This document shows positions 25,539-36,219 of a DNA stretch of 64,000 nucleotides, piece by piece. The first letter of the stretch is position 1. Each line of letters opens with the position of its first letter. The position numbers and the translations under genes were made by a program. The stretch is from assembly GCF_000018545.1 (NCBI RefSeq), contig NC_012587.1:2666001-2730000 (forward strand). The letters run 5' to 3'. This DNA is from Sinorhizobium fredii NGR234 (GTDB lineage Bacteria > Pseudomonadota > Alphaproteobacteria > Rhizobiales > Rhizobiaceae). The notes beneath the pieces are model-generated. The model had not been told where the DNA came from. It did not search any database and was given only the letters and a program-made list of their open reading frames with translations.

Positions 25539-25577
25539 TTGTCCCTGCTGGTAAGGAAAACGCGAACCGCTAGACCG

Positions 25578-25592
25578 GAAGCCGTGGGCTTC
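25578..25592 (+). terminator. weak hairpin after the GntR gene
   Basis: GAAGCC-GTG-GGCTTC forms a six-base-pair stem with a three-base loop 40 bases after the GntR stop. There is no T run, so at best it is a weak terminator. Confidence 0.3.
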
Positions 25593-25674
25593 TTGGCGTC
25601 GCATGGTGCATGGAACTCCGTTCGCTGCTTCGAGTTCTACGGACCGTGTGGGCTTTGGGGCCGCGGAGTGCGAA

Positions 25675-26253
25675 ATGAACCCGGAAAAATGGATCCACCT
25701 GTGTATCGACATGCAGCGCATGTTTGCCGAGGGCACCCCTTGGCAAGTCGCCTGGATGCCCAAGGTTTTCGACCAGGTCGCCGAGGTCGCCGCCCGTTTT
25801 CCGGATCGGACGATATTCACGCGGTTCGTGCCGCCGGCTTCTCCGGAGGAACTGCCGGGCATGTGGCGCGCCTATTACGAAAAGTGGCCGATGATGACGA
25901 CCGCTGAACTTGAACCCGATCTGGTGGATCTCGTTCCGGAGCTGAAGAAGCTGGTTCCGCCGGCACATATCCTCGACAAGACCACCTATTCGCCCTGGAC
26001 AGGCGGTCGGCTGCATGGCGCCTTGACTCGCCAGGACATCGGGACGCTGGTCGTAACAGGAGGCGAGACGGACATCTGCGTGCTGGCCGCAACACTTGGA
26101 GCCATCGATCTCGGTTACAAGGTCATTCTGCTGAAGGACGCAGTTTGCAGTACGACCGATCAGACGCACGATGCGTCGCTGGAACTTCTGGGCAATCGCT
26201 TCTCGGTTCAAGTGGAGGTCATCAGCACCGAAAGATGGTTATCGTTGGTTTAG
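25675..26253 (+). CDS. isochorismatase-family cysteine hydrolase
   Basis: 192-residue hydrolase with the intact catalytic triad of the family: D12 (LCIDMQ), K102 (ILDKTTYS) and C135 (ETDICVLA). Members hydrolyse isochorismate, nicotinamide or N-carbamoyl compounds; this one cannot be assigned. GGAGTG precedes the ATG. The gene is isolated, convergent with the IolI-like gene, and their ends overlap by 15 bases. Confidence 0.85.
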   Translation: MNPEKWIHLCIDMQRMFAEGTPWQVAWMPKVFDQVAEVAARFPDRTIFTRFVPPASPEELPGMWRAYYEKWPMMTTAELEPDLVDLVPELKKLVPPAHILDKTTYSPWTGGRLHGALTRQDIGTLVVTGGETDICVLAATLGAIDLGYKVILLKDAVCSTTDQTHDASLELLGNRFSVQVEVISTERWLSLV

Positions 26254-27063
26254 ACGACTGTATGACCGAGCCTCGATATACTCGAATGAGCGGGCGATAT
26301 CCTCAGCCAGGGTGGAACTCTCTTGAACGGTCGGTGCGGTGCATTCGAACGAGAATGCACCTCGGTATCCGGCGTCGAGAAAGGAATTGATCTGGCCGGA
26401 CGTGTCGCAGCGATCCCGTTCATCGACGAGAATGCGGTGCGCATCGAGCCGCTCGTCCAGCGGCGGAAGCGGGTCGGAGATTCCCGAGATATGCACGAGC
26501 GCCGTGTAGTCGGCGAAGATCGGGCCACCGCCGGCGATCGCATGCTGGAACGTGTCGTGCACCAGCTTGAATTTCGCTGGTCCGCCCACCGCCTCGATTG
26601 CCTCGACAAGCTCGGCCTTGTCCTTGAGCGACGAGGTTGAAAATCCGATCGGCTCTATCAGGGCCAGGACATTGCGGCCTTGCAACATGGGCAGGATCTC
26701 CCGCATGACGTCGCGCAGCGCCCTCTGGCGCAGTCCGTCCTCGGTTCCTCTCCCGTCCACGCGGGGAATGAGACTGATCGTCTCGGCACCACAGGCCTCG
26801 GCCGTATCGATCAAACCCTGAACGGCCGCCGCACGTGCGTCGAACCAGTCGTTGAACGGATAGACCTCGCTCAAACCCAGAAGCCTGAGGCCCCTGGCGC
26901 GCGCCATGTCGCCGGCCGCACGCGGTGCAATTCCGTCAAAAAATGGCCGCCCCAAATCATTATGGGCCTTCACGCCCACGCATCCGAGCTCCTTTGCCAG
27001 ATCGAGGAAACCCTCGTAGGAAAGCCGGCAGGCGGTCTTCTGGTTGAGCCCGCGGCGGATCAT
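26239..27063 (-). CDS. IolI-like sugar isomerase/epimerase (TIM barrel)
   Basis: 274-residue AP-endonuclease-2-like barrel. Expected metal-site segments appear as ALIEPIGFS, LVHDTFQHAIAG, LVHISGISD and FSFEC. B. subtilis IolI interconverts 2-keto-inositol and 1-keto-D-chiro-inositol and has the same fold. The ATG at 27063 has no good ribosome site of its own but overlaps the stop of a 32-codon frame that does, so coupled translation is likely. It is last in the iolC-iolD unit. An IolE-like dehydratase role in the same position cannot be excluded. Confidence 0.75.
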   Translation of the reverse strand: MIRRGLNQKTACRLSYEGFLDLAKELGCVGVKAHNDLGRPFFDGIAPRAAGDMARARGLRLLGLSEVYPFNDWFDARAAAVQGLIDTAEACGAETISLIPRVDGRGTEDGLRQRALRDVMREILPMLQGRNVLALIEPIGFSTSSLKDKAELVEAIEAVGGPAKFKLVHDTFQHAIAGGGPIFADYTALVHISGISDPLPPLDERLDAHRILVDERDRCDTSGQINSFLDAGYRGAFSFECTAPTVQESSTLAEDIARSFEYIEARSYSRLNQR

Positions 27064-27158
27064 TTCCTGTCTCGCTCGATGATCCGCCCAGCCTCTGATG
27101 CCGGAAGCTTGTGGACCTTGTCGCGTTTGCCGAAGGGCCGGCGTAGCAGATCGACCAT
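27060..27158 (-). CDS. 32-codon leader ORF between iolD and the IolI-like gene
   Basis: Starts at ATG 27158, six bases after GGGAG and 12 bases beyond the iolD stop, and encodes a basic 32-residue peptide (MVDLLRRPFGKRDKVHK...). Its TGA overlaps the ATG of the IolI-like gene. It resembles no protein I know. It may be a translational-coupling leader, or the residue of an older N-terminus. Confidence 0.4.
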   Translation of the reverse strand: MVDLLRRPFGKRDKVHKLPASEAGRIIERDRK

Positions 27159-27169
27159 ATCGCTCTCCC

Positions 27170-29011
27170 TCAATCGAACGTCCGCTGGTGGGCAGCATTC
27201 TGATTGTAGTGCGCGCGGGCGCGTTCAAGGCGCTCCGGTCCGCCGGCCTGCGGGACGGCAACGTCCCACCAATGGCCGCCCGCACCGGTGCCGGGCACGG
27301 CATCCGTGTCGATGACGATCACGCTCGGGATTTTCCGCCCGCGCGCCGCGACGATCCGCGCTTCGAGCTCCCCGATCGAGCCCACCTTCTCGGCATGCGC
27401 CCCCATTGCCGCAGCATGGGCGACGAAGTCGATCTCGGGCTGCACTTCGACATTGGAGTCCTTGTACATGTTGTTGAACTCGGCCCCGCCGCATTCGATC
27501 TGGAGCCGGTTGATGCAACCGTAGCCGCGGTTGTCGGTGAGGACGACGGTGAACGGCACGCGGCGCATCACGGCGGTGGCAAGCTCCGAATTCGCCATCA
27601 TGTAGGAGCCGTCGCCGACAAAGCAGATCACCTCCTTGTCGGGGCGGGCGAGCTTGATGCCCATGGCGCCGGCCACCTCATAGCCCATGCAGGAATAGCC
27701 GTATTCCATGTGATAGCCGCCCGCGGCCGCCTGCCAGAGCACCTGCAGGGCGCCGGGCATGGTGCCGGCAGCGCACATGACCACCGTCCTTTCGGTCGCT
27801 ACCCGCTGCACCGCGCCGATCACCTGCGCGTCCGACGGCAGGTTACCCGCCGCGTCCGTCTCCGGCGCCGCCGTCACGCGTGTAACGGCTGCATGCCAAT
27901 CCAGGCGGCTCTCAGCGTCGAAAGCTGGCGCGCGGTGCTGACCGAGAGCCGCGCTCAGCCGCCCGAGCGTGATCTTGGCATCGCCCACGCAGGGAAGAGC
28001 CCCGTGCTTCGTCGCATCATGGCCGGCAAGGTTGATCGACACGAGCCGGCGCGCGGCGTTGCGGAAGAGCGCCCAGCTGCCAGTGGTAAAATCCTGGAAG
28101 CGGGTCCCGACGCCGATCACCAGGTCCGCCTCTGCGCAGAGTGCATTGGCCGAGGCCGAGCCCGTCACTCCGGGCGAGCCGAAGTTCAGCGGGTGGTCCC
28201 AGCTGTTCGCTCCCTTTCCCGCCTGCGTCTCGACGAAAGGGATGTTGTGCGCCTCGGCAAAGGCGATGAGATCCGCCTCGGCCTCAGAATAGATCACCCC
28301 GCCTCCGGAGATGATCACTGGGCGCTTCGACGCCCGGATCGAGTCGGCGAGATCGGCGACCTCGCGCGCATCGGGCTCGGGGCGGCGAATTCGCCAGACC
28401 CTCGGCTCGAAGAATGTCTCCGGATAGTCATAGGCCTCAGCCTGTACGTCCTGGCAGAAGGCGAGCGTGACCGGGCCGCAGATGGCGGGATCGGTCATGG
28501 TCGCGAGCGCCCGCGGCAAACAGGTCAAGAGATGCTCGGGCCGCGCGATCCGGTCGAAATAGGCCGAGACCGGGCGGAAGCAGTCGTTGGCGCTGACCGT
28601 CGCGTCGCCGAAGTCCTCCACCTGCTGCAGCACCGGATCGGGGCGGCGGTTGGCGAACACGTCCCCGGGGATGAACAGCACCGGCAGCCGGTTGACATGG
28701 GCCAGCGTACAGGCGGTCACCATGTTCGTGGCGCCGGGGCCGATGGAGGAGGTTACCGCCTGGGCGCGGGTGCGTTTGAGTGTCTTCGCATAGGCTATCG
28801 CGGCATGGGCCATCGTCTGCTCGTTCTGGCCGCGCCAGGTCGGCAGCGCATCGCCGATGCCGTGCAGCGCTTCGCCAATCCCGGCCACGTTGCCGTGGCC
28901 GAAGATCGCCCAGACGCCGTCGATGAAGCGCTCGCCCTCCTCGGTCTTCTGCACCGAGAGCCATTTGACCATGGCCTGCGCCGCCGTCAGCCGAATCGTC
29001 TTCATGGTCAT
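27170..29011 (-). CDS. iolD: 3D-(3,5/4)-trihydroxycyclohexane-1,2-dione hydrolase IolD
   Basis: 613-residue thiamin-diphosphate enzyme that opens the cyclohexanedione ring in inositol degradation, giving 5-deoxyglucuronic acid. The N-terminal region has the catalytic glutamate in GVWAIFGHGNVAGIGEAL-type context. The C-terminal ThDP motif is GDGSYMMANSELATAVMRR...DNRGYG. The start MTMKTIRL follows GGAGGAAGC and overlaps the iolC stop by four bases. Length and motifs agree with rhizobial IolD. Confidence 0.95.
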   Translation of the reverse strand: MTMKTIRLTAAQAMVKWLSVQKTEEGERFIDGVWAIFGHGNVAGIGEALHGIGDALPTWRGQNEQTMAHAAIAYAKTLKRTRAQAVTSSIGPGATNMVTACTLAHVNRLPVLFIPGDVFANRRPDPVLQQVEDFGDATVSANDCFRPVSAYFDRIARPEHLLTCLPRALATMTDPAICGPVTLAFCQDVQAEAYDYPETFFEPRVWRIRRPEPDAREVADLADSIRASKRPVIISGGGVIYSEAEADLIAFAEAHNIPFVETQAGKGANSWDHPLNFGSPGVTGSASANALCAEADLVIGVGTRFQDFTTGSWALFRNAARRLVSINLAGHDATKHGALPCVGDAKITLGRLSAALGQHRAPAFDAESRLDWHAAVTRVTAAPETDAAGNLPSDAQVIGAVQRVATERTVVMCAAGTMPGALQVLWQAAAGGYHMEYGYSCMGYEVAGAMGIKLARPDKEVICFVGDGSYMMANSELATAVMRRVPFTVVLTDNRGYGCINRLQIECGGAEFNNMYKDSNVEVQPEIDFVAHAAAMGAHAEKVGSIGELEARIVAARGRKIPSVIVIDTDAVPGTGAGGHWWDVAVPQAGGPERLERARAHYNQNAAHQRTFD

Positions 29012-30921
29012 GCTGCTTCCTCCTGCGCGGATGTCTGCGCCTCGTCCCAGTTGGCGCAAAGACGTGCGTATCTGGCAACCATCTCTTCTACTGCGCCTTC
29101 GTCGCTCTGCCGCCCCTCGAACCAGTCACGCGCGACCGAGCCGAAGATCGTGCGGCCGACTGCGAAACCCTTGACCAGCGGGAAGCGCGCCGCGACCTCG
29201 AAGCTCGCCTTGAGCACCGCTTCCGGCGCGTCGAGACCCAGAACGACGATGCCGCGCGTGTAGGGGTCGTGTTCCTCGATGGCCGCGCAGACGCTCGCCC
29301 ATGCGCTTGCCTCCTCCATCGGCTCCAGCTTCCACCAGTCGGGATAGATCCCTTCGGCATAAAAACGCCGGATCAGCGTGGCGACGGTGCCGGAAGCGAC
29401 GGGCCCCACCTTGGAGGGAATGATTTCCAGAAGGAATTCCAGCTTGTTGCGGCGCGCGGCGGTAAAGAGCCGCCTCACCTCTTCGAGCTGCGTCGCCCAC
29501 ATTGCGGCATCGTCGTCGGGATGGCAGAAGCAAAGCACCTTGACGACGTTCCCGCGCGCCCATTCGGAAAGCCCGCCGCAATCCGCACCAAGCGCGGGCT
29601 CGAGCGTGAGCGGCCGCGAGCCCGGCCATTCGCAGGGTCGGCCGATCCAGAGCCCGGTGCCGGAGGCCGCATGCAGCGCACGCCGCCCGATCCGGTCGTC
29701 GCAGAGGATGCCGTAACCGGGGCGCCCGTTCTGCACGCGGAGCGCCGCTTGCAGGCAGAGCTCCTTGAACGCTCCGCCCTTGGAAGGCGTGTAACCCGCC
29801 AGCGACTCGAGTTGCATCCGGTGGTCGAAGGCGAAGACCCGCATCTGCGGCCAGTCGCCATGCCTGTTGGTCGACCAGTGGATCTGCTCCAGTTCGGCGT
29901 CGTTCCTGAGGTCCGCCCGCGCCATGCCGCGCTTCAGGAAGAAAGTCAGCTCTTCAAGCGAGGGGTAGGCCGGCGCGCAGCCGTGACGCGACACCGCGAA
30001 GGCCCCGCAGGCGTTGGCGAATTTGAGCGCCGTGGGCCAGTCTTCCCCGTCGAGCCAGCCTTTCAGCAGTCCCGAAAAGAAGCCGTCGCCCGCCCCGAGG
30101 ACGTTGAAAACCTCGACGGGGAAGCCTTCGCCGGAGAGGCCGTCGTCGAGACTGTCCGGGATCGGCCCCTCGAAGGCCGCGGCGCCCTTCGCACCGCGCT
30201 TGCAGACGAGCGTGGCGGCTGAGACGGAACGTACGGCGCGCAGGGCGGCCACCGTATCGGTCGTGCCGCCGGCAATGTGAAACTCTTCCTCGGTGCCGAC
30301 GATCAGGTCGAAGAGGTGCAGCGTGGACTGGAGCTTCGCCGTTACCGCGCCGCTCTCGACGAACCGGCTCTCGCCATCATTATGCCCCGCCACGCCCCAG
30401 AGGTTCGGGCGGTAGTCGATGTCGAGCGCGGTCTTTGCTCCGTGCTTGCGGGCAAGGTTCAGCGCCTTGAGAACGGCGGCCGCGGTACGCGAATGCGACA
30501 AATGCGTGCCGGTCACGAGCACGGAGCGCGCCGACGCGATCAGCTCCTCGTCAATGTCCTCTTCGGAGAGCGCCATGTCGGCGCAATTCTCGCGATAGAA
30601 AATGAGCGGAAAGCGATCCTCGTCGCGGATGCCAAGGATGACGAGTGCCGTGAGCCGCTCGGGATCGGTTGCGACACCGCGAGTCTCGACCCCCTGCCGC
30701 TGCAGCTCCTCGCGGATGAACCGGCCCATATGCTCGTCGCCCACCCGGGTGATGAGCGCCGACCTCAAGCCCAGGCGCGCCGTGCCGCAGGCAATGTTGG
30801 TGGGGCTGCCGCCGATATACTTCTCGAAGGATCCCATATCCTCGAGGCGTCCTCCAACCTGCGCCCCATAGAGGTCAACCCCCGCGCGCCCGATCGTGAT
30901 TACGTCCAACGATTTGGTCAT
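29008..30921 (-). CDS. iolC: IolC kinase fused to DUF2090 aldolase-type domain
   Basis: 637-residue two-domain protein. Residues 1-325 are a PfkB-family 5-dehydro-2-deoxygluconokinase (N-terminal GG at 37-38; GAGDG with catalytic D279). Residues about 345-637 are the DUF2090 domain found fused to IolC in proteobacteria and thought to be a 5-dehydro-2-deoxyphosphogluconate aldolase, replacing IolJ. The pair would give malonate semialdehyde and DHAP. It is coupled to iolD. The 178-base gap upstream could hold a separate promoter. Confidence 0.95.
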   Translation of the reverse strand: MTKSLDVITIGRAGVDLYGAQVGGRLEDMGSFEKYIGGSPTNIACGTARLGLRSALITRVGDEHMGRFIREELQRQGVETRGVATDPERLTALVILGIRDEDRFPLIFYRENCADMALSEEDIDEELIASARSVLVTGTHLSHSRTAAAVLKALNLARKHGAKTALDIDYRPNLWGVAGHNDGESRFVESGAVTAKLQSTLHLFDLIVGTEEEFHIAGGTTDTVAALRAVRSVSAATLVCKRGAKGAAAFEGPIPDSLDDGLSGEGFPVEVFNVLGAGDGFFSGLLKGWLDGEDWPTALKFANACGAFAVSRHGCAPAYPSLEELTFFLKRGMARADLRNDAELEQIHWSTNRHGDWPQMRVFAFDHRMQLESLAGYTPSKGGAFKELCLQAALRVQNGRPGYGILCDDRIGRRALHAASGTGLWIGRPCEWPGSRPLTLEPALGADCGGLSEWARGNVVKVLCFCHPDDDAAMWATQLEEVRRLFTAARRNKLEFLLEIIPSKVGPVASGTVATLIRRFYAEGIYPDWWKLEPMEEASAWASVCAAIEEHDPYTRGIVVLGLDAPEAVLKASFEVAARFPLVKGFAVGRTIFGSVARDWFEGRQSDEGAVEEMVARYARLCANWDEAQTSAQEEAA

Positions 30922-31063
30922 ATCCCTGTCCTCAGAATGCGTTTTTGTGGAACGCCCAGCCGAGCCCGCGAACTGGTCGAGAACCAGAGCCGCTGTTCAG
31001 CAATGCCGTTCCTGTTCGATGGCCGTGTCGCGGCCTACTCGCGCTCGATGCGCGGCCGGAGCG

Positions 31064-31093
31064 GCGGCACGGACAGACGCCTGCCCGTGCCGC
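31064..31093 (-). terminator. nine-base-pair GC-rich hairpin
   Basis: GCGGCACGG (31064-31072) and CCGTGCCGC (31085-31093) pair perfectly with a 12-base loop, directly after the stop of the TIM-barrel gene at 31100. No T run follows on the minus strand, so it may be a terminator-like or RNA-stabilising hairpin before iolC. Confidence 0.5.
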
Positions 31094-31099
31094 AGGCTC

Positions 31100-32041
31100 T
31101 CAGCGGCTGATCGTTGCCTGGAGCGCGTCGATGGAGGACTGGATGCCGGCCTCGGTCGACATGGTGAAATCCTCCATCTCGAGGCTGACCCAGCCGTTGT
31201 AGCCGCACATGCGGACGACCGAGAAGAATTCCTTCCACCACTGCAGGTCACGGCCCGCGCCGACAGCAACGTAGTTCCAGCTGCGGTTGGCGACGTCGGT
31301 GACCTCCTTCAATTCGAGAAGACCGTTCACGTCGGCAAGCCCGCGCTCGATGCGGGTGTCCTTGCCGTGGCAATGGTGAATCGCGCTGCCGAGCGCGCGG
31401 GCAGATGCGATCGGATCGGCGCCCATCCACATCAAGTGCGAGGGATCGAGGTTCATGCCGACCATCTGGCCAACCTCGTTGCGCAGGCGGAACAGCGTCT
31501 CGGGATTCCAGACGAGCATGGCCGAGAAATTTTCGAGCGCGTATTTCTCGACGCCCGCCTCCTTGGCGAGCTTCACCAGATCGTGCCACAGCGGGAAAGC
31601 GCGCTCTTCCCACTGGTAGCGGTCGCGCTCCGGCATCTCGTCGGGCCAGCTCTTCGTGTAGACGAGCCAGTTGGGCACCATGTCACCGGGTGCTGCTTCC
31701 GGCAGACCGGACATCGTCACGATGGTCTTGACGCCGATTTCGCCGGCGAGACGGATCGTTTGCTCCATTACCTTGCGGTGACGCTTGCCCATATCACCTG
31801 GATCGAGCGGGTTTGCCGAGCAATTGAGCGCCGCGATCTTCAGACCGCGCGCTTCGATTTCCTTGAGCTTGGTCCTCAAGAGCGCCTTGTCGGCCAGCAA
31901 CTCATCGGCCCGGAAATGCGGCGCGCGCGACCAGCCGCCGCCGGTCATTTCGATGCCTTCGACGCCGAGCTTGACGCATTTGTCGAGCATGTCCGTGAAA
32001 GACAGGTCGCCCATCACATCAGTGCAGATAGAAAGTTTCAT
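31100..32041 (-). CDS. sugar phosphate isomerase/epimerase-type TIM-barrel protein
   Basis: 313-residue AP-endonuclease-2-like barrel in the inositol cluster. Segments at expected metal positions include YALENFSAMLVWNPE, MNLDPSHLMWMGADP, HHCHGKDTRIE and VSLEMEDF, giving the Glu/Asp/His set used by such isomerases and dehydratases. It follows the Gfo/Idh/MocA gene and probably acts on its keto product, since pairs of these two families are common. Exact reaction unknown. Confidence 0.8.
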   Translation of the reverse strand: MKLSICTDVMGDLSFTDMLDKCVKLGVEGIEMTGGGWSRAPHFRADELLADKALLRTKLKEIEARGLKIAALNCSANPLDPGDMGKRHRKVMEQTIRLAGEIGVKTIVTMSGLPEAAPGDMVPNWLVYTKSWPDEMPERDRYQWEERAFPLWHDLVKLAKEAGVEKYALENFSAMLVWNPETLFRLRNEVGQMVGMNLDPSHLMWMGADPIASARALGSAIHHCHGKDTRIERGLADVNGLLELKEVTDVANRSWNYVAVGAGRDLQWWKEFFSVVRMCGYNGWVSLEMEDFTMSTEAGIQSSIDALQATISR

Positions 32042-32070
32042 TGGTTCATCTTTCGTTGAGAAGAGAATGC

Positions 32071-32113
32071 GGGGCGCGCCGCGGGAGGAGTCGGGAGGAA
32101 GACAGCGCGCCCC
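32071..32113 (-). other. intercistronic inverted repeat
   Basis: GGGGCGCGC (32071-32079) and GCGCGCCCC (32105-32113) are perfect nine-base arms with a 25-base loop, between the Gfo/Idh/MocA stop and the next start on the minus strand. It could lower or stabilise downstream expression. Confidence 0.4.
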
Positions 32114-32120
32114 TGCCGGG

Positions 32121-33293
32121 TCACTTGAAGGCGACCCAGGCGGAACCTGCGTCAGCCGAGCGGACGCAGTTTTCCAACCAGCGGACCCCTTCAGTGCCGG
32201 CCTTTATGCCCGGATAGTGGTGCGTCTTCAGGAAGGCTTCATCGCCACGGTTCTTCGCGTCGATCGCCTGGGCGATCCACAGGTAGATGTTCGACCAGCT
32301 GTCGCCGAGGCCTTCGGTATGCAGCGCGCCCATGCGGTCGGCCGCGAGGCTTTCCTCCTCCAGATAGGGCATGCCGTGATGCAGCGTGCGGTTCGGCTCG
32401 CCCTGAACTTCGTAGATCAGCTGATCGGGATGGCTGTCGCTCCATTCGACGGAGGCCTTGGAGCCGACGAAGCGGTAGCGCTGGCTGCCCATGTTCCCGG
32501 CGTTCACCGACGAAACCCACAGACGGCCCCGCGCCCCGTTGTCGTAGTGCATGAGCACCGTGGCATGGTCTTCGAGCGGCGCGCGGGTCGGGATGAACGC
32601 CTTGCGGTCGCAGAGCAGCTTGTCGATCTTCATATGCGGCAGGACGATCTCGGACAGATAGTAGAGATGCGTGCCGATATCGCCGAGAACGAAGGTCGGT
32701 CCGGCAGTCTTCGGATTGGTGCGCCATTTCACCGCCTCGCCGGCGCCGACATCGTCACCGGAGTTGAAGCCGTGGGTGTATTGCATGTCGACGATGCGGA
32801 TATCGCCGAGCATGCCCTTCTTGACCATGGCGGCCATCTGGTGAACCAGCGGATGACCGGTAAAGCCGTAGGTGACGCCGACGATCAGGCCCTTTTCCGC
32901 GGCAAGCTTTTCGATCTCTTCGCATTCGGCGACGGTGAAGAACAGCGGCTTTTCGCAGATGACGTGCAGGCCGGCTTCCAGGCAGGCCTTGGTGATCTCG
33001 TAATGGGTGAAGTTCGGCGTCGCGATCGAGACGACTTCGACGCCATCCTCGCGCCGCGCTTCGCCCGCGATCAGTTCCTGATAAGTGGCGTAGCAGCGGT
33101 TCGCCTCGACGCCGAGCTTCACGCCGAAATCACGGCCTCGCTCGGCGTCGAGGTCGAAGGCGCCGCACACCAGCCGATAGGTCCCGTCACGCAGTGCCCC
33201 GCTGCGATGCTTGTAACCCACCTGACCGGTGCGGCCGCCGCCGACCATGCCCCAACGCAGGGGGCGTTCGATAAGTCTTTCTCCATTCAGCAT
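32121..33293 (-). CDS. Gfo/Idh/MocA family oxidoreductase
   Basis: 390-residue NAD(P)-dependent dehydrogenase. The N-terminal Rossmann loop is MVGGGRTGQVG and the conserved lysine is in VICEKPLFF. The C-terminal substrate region has LGDIGTHLYYLSEI, whose D and H fit the family's catalytic positions. The length and the long loops match the MviM-type group rather than short myo-inositol dehydrogenases. It probably oxidises a second inositol isomer or derivative next to the IolG-like enzyme. Confidence 0.85.
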   Translation of the reverse strand: MLNGERLIERPLRWGMVGGGRTGQVGYKHRSGALRDGTYRLVCGAFDLDAERGRDFGVKLGVEANRCYATYQELIAGEARREDGVEVVSIATPNFTHYEITKACLEAGLHVICEKPLFFTVAECEEIEKLAAEKGLIVGVTYGFTGHPLVHQMAAMVKKGMLGDIRIVDMQYTHGFNSGDDVGAGEAVKWRTNPKTAGPTFVLGDIGTHLYYLSEIVLPHMKIDKLLCDRKAFIPTRAPLEDHATVLMHYDNGARGRLWVSSVNAGNMGSQRYRFVGSKASVEWSDSHPDQLIYEVQGEPNRTLHHGMPYLEEESLAADRMGALHTEGLGDSWSNIYLWIAQAIDAKNRGDEAFLKTHHYPGIKAGTEGVRWLENCVRSADAGSAWVAFK

Positions 33294-33350
33294 TTTTGAA
33301 CCTTTCAGGCATGTTGTCTTCTTGACTGTCGGGAGTGCCCAGAGCGTCCG

Positions 33351-34373
33351 CTACCGGGCAGCCTCCAATGTCGGGCCGTAGAGCGAAGGACGCTGGCACA
33401 TGCGGACCGGCTCGAGTGCACCGCTTTCGGCCGCGCGCAGCGCCGCATCGGCGACCAGCGTGGCGGCATAGCCGTCCCAGGTGGAGGGGCCGGTCGCCGT
33501 CCCCTGCGCCGCCGCGACGATCCACTCGCGGAACTCCTGGTCATAGGCTTCGATGAAGCGTTCGCGCCAATCCGCCGGTACCGGCTGGCGCACCCCATGG
33601 ATGTCGCGGATGACGGTTGCCGGACGAAGCGGCAGGCTCGCCGTGCCCTCCTCGCAGCTCACCTCGCCGCGGATGTCGTAGCCGTAGGCGATGTTTACCG
33701 AGATCTCGACATCGACCAGCGCCCCGGAGCCCATATGCAGAAGCACCACCACCGGATCGCGCAGTTCGCCGCCACGGCGCGAGCGGCGAGGCACGCGAAC
33801 CTCGACCCCCGTCACCTCGTCGTTCAGCAGCCAGCGCGAAATGTAGGCGTCATGGACGAGCGTGTCGTTGAGCGGCATGTCCGAGGTGTAGAGCCCCTCG
33901 GGAACGGATGCATTGCGATGCGTCGAATGGAACATCAGCGGCGCACCGAGCACGCCGGCGTCCAATGTCGCCTTGAGACGCCGATAGTCGGCGTCGAAGC
34001 GGCGCATGAAGCCCACCTGCACCAGGCGTCGGCCGAATGCCACTTCGGCCTCCATCACCCTCAGCGCGGCGGCCGCGGTGGTGACCAACGGCTTTTCGCA
34101 GAAGACCGGCTTACCGGCGGCGATGCAGTCGAGAAGCTGCTCCTCGTGGGCGGGACCCCAGGAGCAGATCACTACAGCCTCGACCGTTTCGGACCGGATC
34201 AGATCGCCCGCCGCAGCGTAGACGTCCGCTCCCTGCGGCGCGACTGCGGCAGCGCGAGCACCGTCGATGTCGCTCACCGCGACGACTTCGACGGCCGAGA
34301 GCACTTGGGTCAGGCGGCGGATGTGGTCCTGGCCGATCATGCCCGTGCCGATGACACCGACTCTAAGGGTCAT
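33351..34373 (-). CDS. inositol 2-dehydrogenase-like protein (IolG/Idh type)
   Basis: 340-residue Gfo/Idh/MocA enzyme. Features are the [15 protein letters not shown] dinucleotide loop, E93-K94-P95 with the catalytic lysine, and [12 protein letters not shown] in the position of the IolG HD motif. It would oxidise myo- or another inositol to the 2-keto form with NAD+. The start at 34373 overlaps the upstream IolH-like stop (ATGA); an earlier in-frame ATG is inside that gene. Assignment to a particular stereoisomer is not possible. Confidence 0.82.
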
Positions 34374-35275
34374 TTCGCGCCCCAATACTTGTCGATGTAG
34401 CGCTGCATTTCGGTGCGCATGAACGTGCCGGAATGATCCGCCTTGTCTTCCCAGGCAAAGACGCAGGCGGTCATGATGCCGTCGAAGCCAACTTCGGCCA
34501 GGGTGGCGAAGAAGTCGTCCCAGGGAACCTCGCCCTGGCCGATGTTGAGATGCTGGTGGACCCGCGCCTGCGTACCCGGCGGGTTGAGGATATACCTCAG
34601 GCCAGAAGAGGCTTTGTGGTTGAACGTGTCGCCCACATGAACGTGGGCGAGCACATCCTTGGCCTCGCGCAACATCGCCTTGGTGTCGTCACCGAAGTAG
34701 AAGGTATGCGGCGCGCAGTATAGGAACTTGACGTTCTTAGAATTCACCGTGCGGATGATGTCGAGCGCCGGCTGCAGCGTCTCGCACCAATCTTCGGGAT
34801 GGGGCTCGACATGCAGGTTGATGCCTTCCTTCTCGAAGACCGGCACCAGTTCCTCCATCGAGCGCCACCAGGCGTCCTCGCAGGCCTCGATCATCGAGCC
34901 GGTGTGGCAGCAGTAGCATGACCCCTTGTCGGGGTGCGGACCGCGACCGAACTCCGAGTTCATCGTGTCGACTTCCAGTTCGACGGCGATCTCGATGGCG
35001 CGCTTCCAGTGTTTCACCGCGGCCTGCCGCTCGGCCTCGTCATTGGAGGCCCAGCGATACATGGGCAGCAGCGAGGCGATGCCGACATTGGCGTCGGAAA
35101 GCGCCTTCTTGAACGACTTCACCCGATTGGGGAAAACGCGCGGCGCCTTGAACCATTCGAGGAAGTCGCCGCGAGGCGAAAGCTCGATCCAATCGTAGCC
35201 GAGTTCCTTGACCTTGCTGGGCAACGCTTCGAGCGAGAGATGCCGATGCATGAACGGGTCGAGTGCAATCTTCAT
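34370..35275 (-). CDS. iolH: IolH-like TIM-barrel protein
   Basis: 301-residue barrel whose start (MKIALDP), middle ([28 protein letters not shown]) and C-terminal [10 protein letters not shown]4-RVHQHLNIG resemble IolH, a protein of unknown enzymatic role encoded with the iol genes of Corynebacterium and Salmonella. This similarity is from memory. There is a cysteine-rich insert CYCCHTGS near residue 124. GGAGGTC precedes the ATG. It lies just after the ABC transporter genes and is coupled to the IolG-like gene. Confidence 0.75.
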
Positions 35276-35382
35276 TTTGACCTCCAGATTTCGGGCGCAA
35301 TTCTCCCTCCTTCGACGGCGGTCTTTTCAGGCGCTGTCGAAACCGGCGGATTGCGCAATTTCGTTCGTGGTGCCGTCAGCGG

Positions 35383-36210
<828 letters not shown>

Positions 36211-36219
36211 GGTGAACAC

